Below, in pieces: positions 61,858 to 64,000 of a stretch of DNA of 64,000 nt; position 1 is the first letter of the stretch, and each line of letters opens with the position of its first letter. The notes under the pieces are model-generated. The model searched no databases. It saw nothing but the letters and a program-made list of their open reading frames with translations, and had not been told where the DNA came from. Origin of the DNA: CADEDH01 sp965263455. Its GTDB lineage: Bacteria; Actinomycetota; Acidimicrobiia; Acidimicrobiales; SZUA-35. Position numbers and translations under genes: made by a program. The stretch lies in contig CBDHHN010000003.1 in NCBI GenBank assembly GCA_965263455.1, positions 62,001-126,000 on the forward strand, written 5' to 3'.

Positions 61858-61869
61858 TACGGTCGGCCC
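61858..61869 (+). promoter_or_regulatory. Leaderless -10 box of the plus-strand VOC gene
   Basis: TACGGT at 61858-61863 with a 6-base gap to the ATG at 61870. The opposing TATCGT (61830-61825) of the AraC gene lies 27 bases away, so the two promoters share a short divergent region. Confidence 0.5.
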
Positions 61870-62409
61870 ATGACTTCTTCGGGGTTCCGGTTGGGTCGGC
61901 TCGACCACGTGCACATCCGCGTGCCCGATCGGGCCGAGGCTGCAGCCTGGTACGGCGAGCATCTCGGATTCGAGCCGGTCGCTGCGTTCGACTTCTGGGC
62001 GTCGGGGTTCGACGGGGGCCCTCTGCAGATCTCTGCCGACGGCGGCGCCACAACCCTGGCGCTGTTCGAAGCGAGCGACGCACACCCGATGGAGCCGCTG
62101 CGCACCGGGGTGGCCTTCAGCGTCGATGCTGACCAGTTCGCGGCGTTCGTGCGTTCGCTCCCCGGCGAGATCCGTGCGCCATCCGGTGACGCACTCACCG
62201 CCGCCCAAGTCGTCGATTTTGACCTGTGCTGGGCGATCGATCTCGCCGACCCGTGGGGCAACGTCTACGAGCTCAACTGCTACGACTACGACACCGTCCG
62301 AACCGACCTGATCGAAGCCGATGGCATCGAGCCGCAGCGCTACTGGCCCGCCGAACTCCACCGCGACAACCTGGCAGCGCAACACGGCGCATCTGAGGGG
62401 GACGGCTGA
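61870..62409 (+). CDS. VOC/glyoxalase-family protein
   Basis: A 179-residue VOC protein with the first half RLDHVHIRVPDRAEAAAWYGEHLGFEPV and second half FSVDADQFAAFVRSL ... CWAIDLADPWGNVYELNCYDYD, where His near the start and Glu near the end occupy metal-ligand positions. The N-terminal ATG at 61870 (MTSSGF) is chosen by the leaderless box; an ATG 27 bases upstream lies before that box. The next gene starts on the base after its stop codon. Confidence 0.9.
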   Translation: MTSSGFRLGRLDHVHIRVPDRAEAAAWYGEHLGFEPVAAFDFWASGFDGGPLQISADGGATTLALFEASDAHPMEPLRTGVAFSVDADQFAAFVRSLPGEIRAPSGDALTAAQVVDFDLCWAIDLADPWGNVYELNCYDYDTVRTDLIEADGIEPQRYWPAELHRDNLAAQHGASEGDG

Positions 62410-62961
62410 ATGGGACGGCTTGCGGCGTTCATCATGGTGACGATGGACGGCTTCTTCGAGGGCCCTGACGGTGCGTTCGACTTCTGGATGATCGACGACG
62501 AGTTCAACCAGTTCTCGGACCACCAACTCGAGCGGGCTGACCGACTCGTGTTCGGGCGCATCACCTACGACGGCATGGCGGAGTACTGGCCGACTGACGA
62601 GGCTCGCCAGGACAGCCCATACACCGCTGAGCTCATGAACACCCGCCCGAAGATCCTTGTGTCGACCAGCCGCCACGAGACAGGCTGGGGGCCCACCACG
62701 ATCTGCCGCGACCTCGACGAGCTCGGCCGAATCACTTCCGAGTCCGACGAGACGTCGCTGGTGCTTGGCAGCCCCACCCTGACCGGCTCCTTGATCGAAG
62801 CCGGGTTGCTCGACGAGCTCCGCCTGATGGTCAACCCCGTCTGCATCGGGGGCGGCTCATCGATCGGCGCCGTCCTCGCCGGCCGATCGGACTGGCAGCT
62901 CGCCGAGGCTCGGCCGTTCGACTCCGGCAACGTGCTGTTGTCCTACACCATGCGGCGGTAG
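62410..62961 (+). CDS. RibD-C / dihydrofolate-reductase-family protein
   Basis: A 183-residue protein of the RibD C-terminal/DHFR-like fold: AAFIMVTMDGFFEGPDG, DRLVFGRITYDGMAEYWP, LNTRPKILVSTS-like segment (MNTRPKILVSTSRHETGW), then LVLGSPTLTGSLIEAGLLDELRLMVNPVCIGGGSS. NADPH-dependent reductase activity is likely; the substrate is not known, and it is not the riboflavin enzyme itself because the deaminase domain is absent. It follows the VOC gene without a gap. Its 3' end overlaps the convergent SMP-30 gene by 19 bases. Confidence 0.88.
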   Translation: MGRLAAFIMVTMDGFFEGPDGAFDFWMIDDEFNQFSDHQLERADRLVFGRITYDGMAEYWPTDEARQDSPYTAELMNTRPKILVSTSRHETGWGPTTICRDLDELGRITSESDETSLVLGSPTLTGSLIEAGLLDELRLMVNPVCIGGGSSIGAVLAGRSDWQLAEARPFDSGNVLLSYTMRR

Positions 62962-63758
62962 ATGACGCTGCGTCGGGTGGTGAAGGTCTGATCGTCCCAG
63001 ATGGTGGCGGTGATGTAGAGGTCGCCGTCAGGCGAGAGGGCGCAGGAGAACCCGCCGCGGTCGAGTTCGATCGTGTCGACGATCCCCCCGCCTTCGGTGA
63101 CGCGTTGGCAGCGTTGGTTCGGGACGTCGGCGTACCAGACGGTGCCGTCGGGTGCGAAGCAGATGCCATCGGGTGCGCTGCCCGGAATCGAAGCGAAGAC
63201 GCGCCGGCCGGTGAGGGTGCCGTCGGGTTCGATGGTGAAAGCGGTGAGCCGGGACGCGTGCGATTCGGCGACGACGAGCGTCGGTTCGTCTGGGTGGATG
63301 GCCATACCGTTCGGGAACGCAAGATCGCCGGCGACGATTGCGACAGCACCGTTCGGCCTGACGATGGCGACGTGTCCGGCGGCCGGTGGTTCGCCGGACA
63401 TGAGGTCGAAGCCGACGCCATTCACATAGACGTCGCCGTTGTGAGGGTTCGTGACGATTTCGTTCCATGGTGTGTCCGACAGCGGACCCAGATCGGCGAC
63501 GACGTCACGGTCGGTGTCGGCGATCCGCAGGAGCTGCCTACCAGCACCGTCGACGACGAGGAGGTGGCCGTCGGTGTCCCAGTCGATGCAGATGGGGAAG
63601 CCGTCGAGATGTGCGTGGGTCGCGGGGTCGGTGCCATCGGGCTGGATGCTCCGGACGTCGCCGTCGACCCAGTCGCAGTACCAGATTCGCCCGTTGCGCC
63701 ACCGAGGTGACTCTCCGAAGGCGATGTCGGTGGCGATGAGGTCCAGGTCAGGCGTCAT
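62943..63758 (-). CDS. SMP-30/gluconolactonase-like protein
   Basis: A 271-residue six-bladed propeller of the SMP-30/gluconolactonase/LRE-like family: IAFGESPRWRNGRIWYCDWVDGDV (metal Glu in GESPRW), GFPICIDWDTDGHLLVVD, PWNEIVTNPHNGDVYVNGVG (metal Asn), FPNGMAIHPDEPTLVVAESHASRL, and DGICFAPDGTVWYADVPN (metal Asp). Such enzymes hydrolyse sugar or aldonic lactones using a divalent metal. The ATG overlaps the end of the upstream regulator gene by 11 bases, so the two are co-transcribed. Confidence 0.92.
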   Translation of the reverse strand: MTPDLDLIATDIAFGESPRWRNGRIWYCDWVDGDVRSIQPDGTDPATHAHLDGFPICIDWDTDGHLLVVDGAGRQLLRIADTDRDVVADLGPLSDTPWNEIVTNPHNGDVYVNGVGFDLMSGEPPAAGHVAIVRPNGAVAIVAGDLAFPNGMAIHPDEPTLVVAESHASRLTAFTIEPDGTLTGRRVFASIPGSAPDGICFAPDGTVWYADVPNQRCQRVTEGGGIVDTIELDRGGFSCALSPDGDLYITATIWDDQTFTTRRSVIYRRMV

Positions 63759-64000
63759 CGGAGCGGTCCTCGTCGGGGTCGGGGAGTGTGGGGTAGGCGG
63801 TGGGGTAGAGGCCAGCGACGAGGCCGTAGGTCTGGGTGCCGGATCGCTCGGAGGACATGAAGTCGTCGGCAAGATCGAGGACCCGCTGCCAGAACTCGGC
63901 GGCCCGCTGCTCGGGGATGCGGGCGTGTCGATGGATCGCCCGAAGGTCGTCGTCTCGATGAGCGGCAGTGGCTTCGGAGGCGGCCTCGGTGAGCGGGTTC
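63748..64000 (-). CDS. ArsR-like winged-helix regulator (C-terminal part, N-terminus beyond window)
   Basis: Only the last 83 residues are present, ending at a TGA at 63750-63748. Visible segments include DDDLRAIHRHARIPEQRAAEFWQRVLDLADDF, FMSSERSGTQTYGLVAGLYPTAYPTLPDPDEDRSDD. The phrase YGLVAxxYPTxYPTLP is one I associate with the effector end of short helix-turn-helix (ArsR-like) proteins in actinobacteria. It overlaps the SMP-30 gene and would be its regulator. The DNA-binding part lies outside the window, so the class is uncertain. Confidence 0.6.
   Translation of the reverse strand, partial: NPLTEAASEATAAHRDDDLRAIHRHARIPEQRAAEFWQRVLDLADDFMSSERSGTQTYGLVAGLYPTAYPTLPDPDEDRSDDA

Overview
The window looks like chromosomal DNA of a free-living, aerobic, high-GC actinobacterium. 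Very high GC, an inositol-3-phosphate synthase, a mycothiol-type reductase family member, katG beside a Fur-type regulator, and many genes with a TANNNT box 6-8 bases before the start codon (leaderless transcripts) all fit that group. An Acidimicrobiia-like lineage is my guess; no rRNA or tRNA gene is present to confirm it. I see no insertion sequence, phage gene or CRISPR array.

Layout. 0-5.6 kb (mostly minus): MFS exporter fragment, two-domain beta-oxidation enzyme, an unknown protein, RidA and RraA. 5.7-12.2 kb (plus): giant indolepyruvate:ferredoxin oxidoreductase, a Roadblock-like pair, a Baeyer-Villiger-type monooxygenase. 12.2-16.8 kb: SnoaL-like protein, then a PspC-histidine kinase and LuxR regulator divergent from a PspC/LiaF-like membrane protein, which reads as an envelope-stress module. 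16.8-32.6 kb: DJ-1 and GlxA proteins, a small secreted peptide with a structured leader, cAMP-type binding protein, metallopeptidase, CitE-like lyase with MaoC hydratase, SDR, epimerase, DUF3179 lipoprotein, two MFS carriers, a selenoprotein next to ino1, and a LysR regulator. 32.7-43.2 kb: katG with fur, a lipoprotein, HAD and LLM enzymes, an ABC exporter coupled to a DUF1611-like P-loop protein, a membrane-anchored sigma factor and a MerR regulator. 43.4-48.8 kb: an ATP-grasp enzyme and a sulfur module (rhodanese lipoprotein, SulP carrier, rhodanese, persulfide dioxygenase-rhodanese fusion). 48.8-59.4 kb: ADH, TauD, a second monooxygenase, PhnD-like protein, VIT/VWA protein with its MerR regulator, an amidohydrolase and a beta-propeller protein. 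59.4-64 kb looks acquired or reshuffled: small AraC-VOC pairs, YdeI-like, RibD-like and SMP-30 proteins.

The most notable item is at 29546-30205 (minus). An Rv2466c-type DsbA-like reductase has an in-frame TGA exactly at the nucleophilic cysteine of its CxxC site, followed by a perfect-geometry stem-loop with a GTT apical loop (30119-30137). I interpret it as a selenoprotein that ordinary gene calling would truncate. It lies directly downstream of ino1, which feeds mycothiol synthesis, the likely thiol partner of this family. Other points worth a second look are a palindrome over the SulP promoter, overlapping palindromes in the MerR/VWA promoter, a sigma factor with its own transmembrane and outside domain, a chain of ATGA-coupled mini-ORFs before an MFS gene, and a VOC gene remnant fused to a beta-propeller gene at the edge of the 59-64 kb segment.
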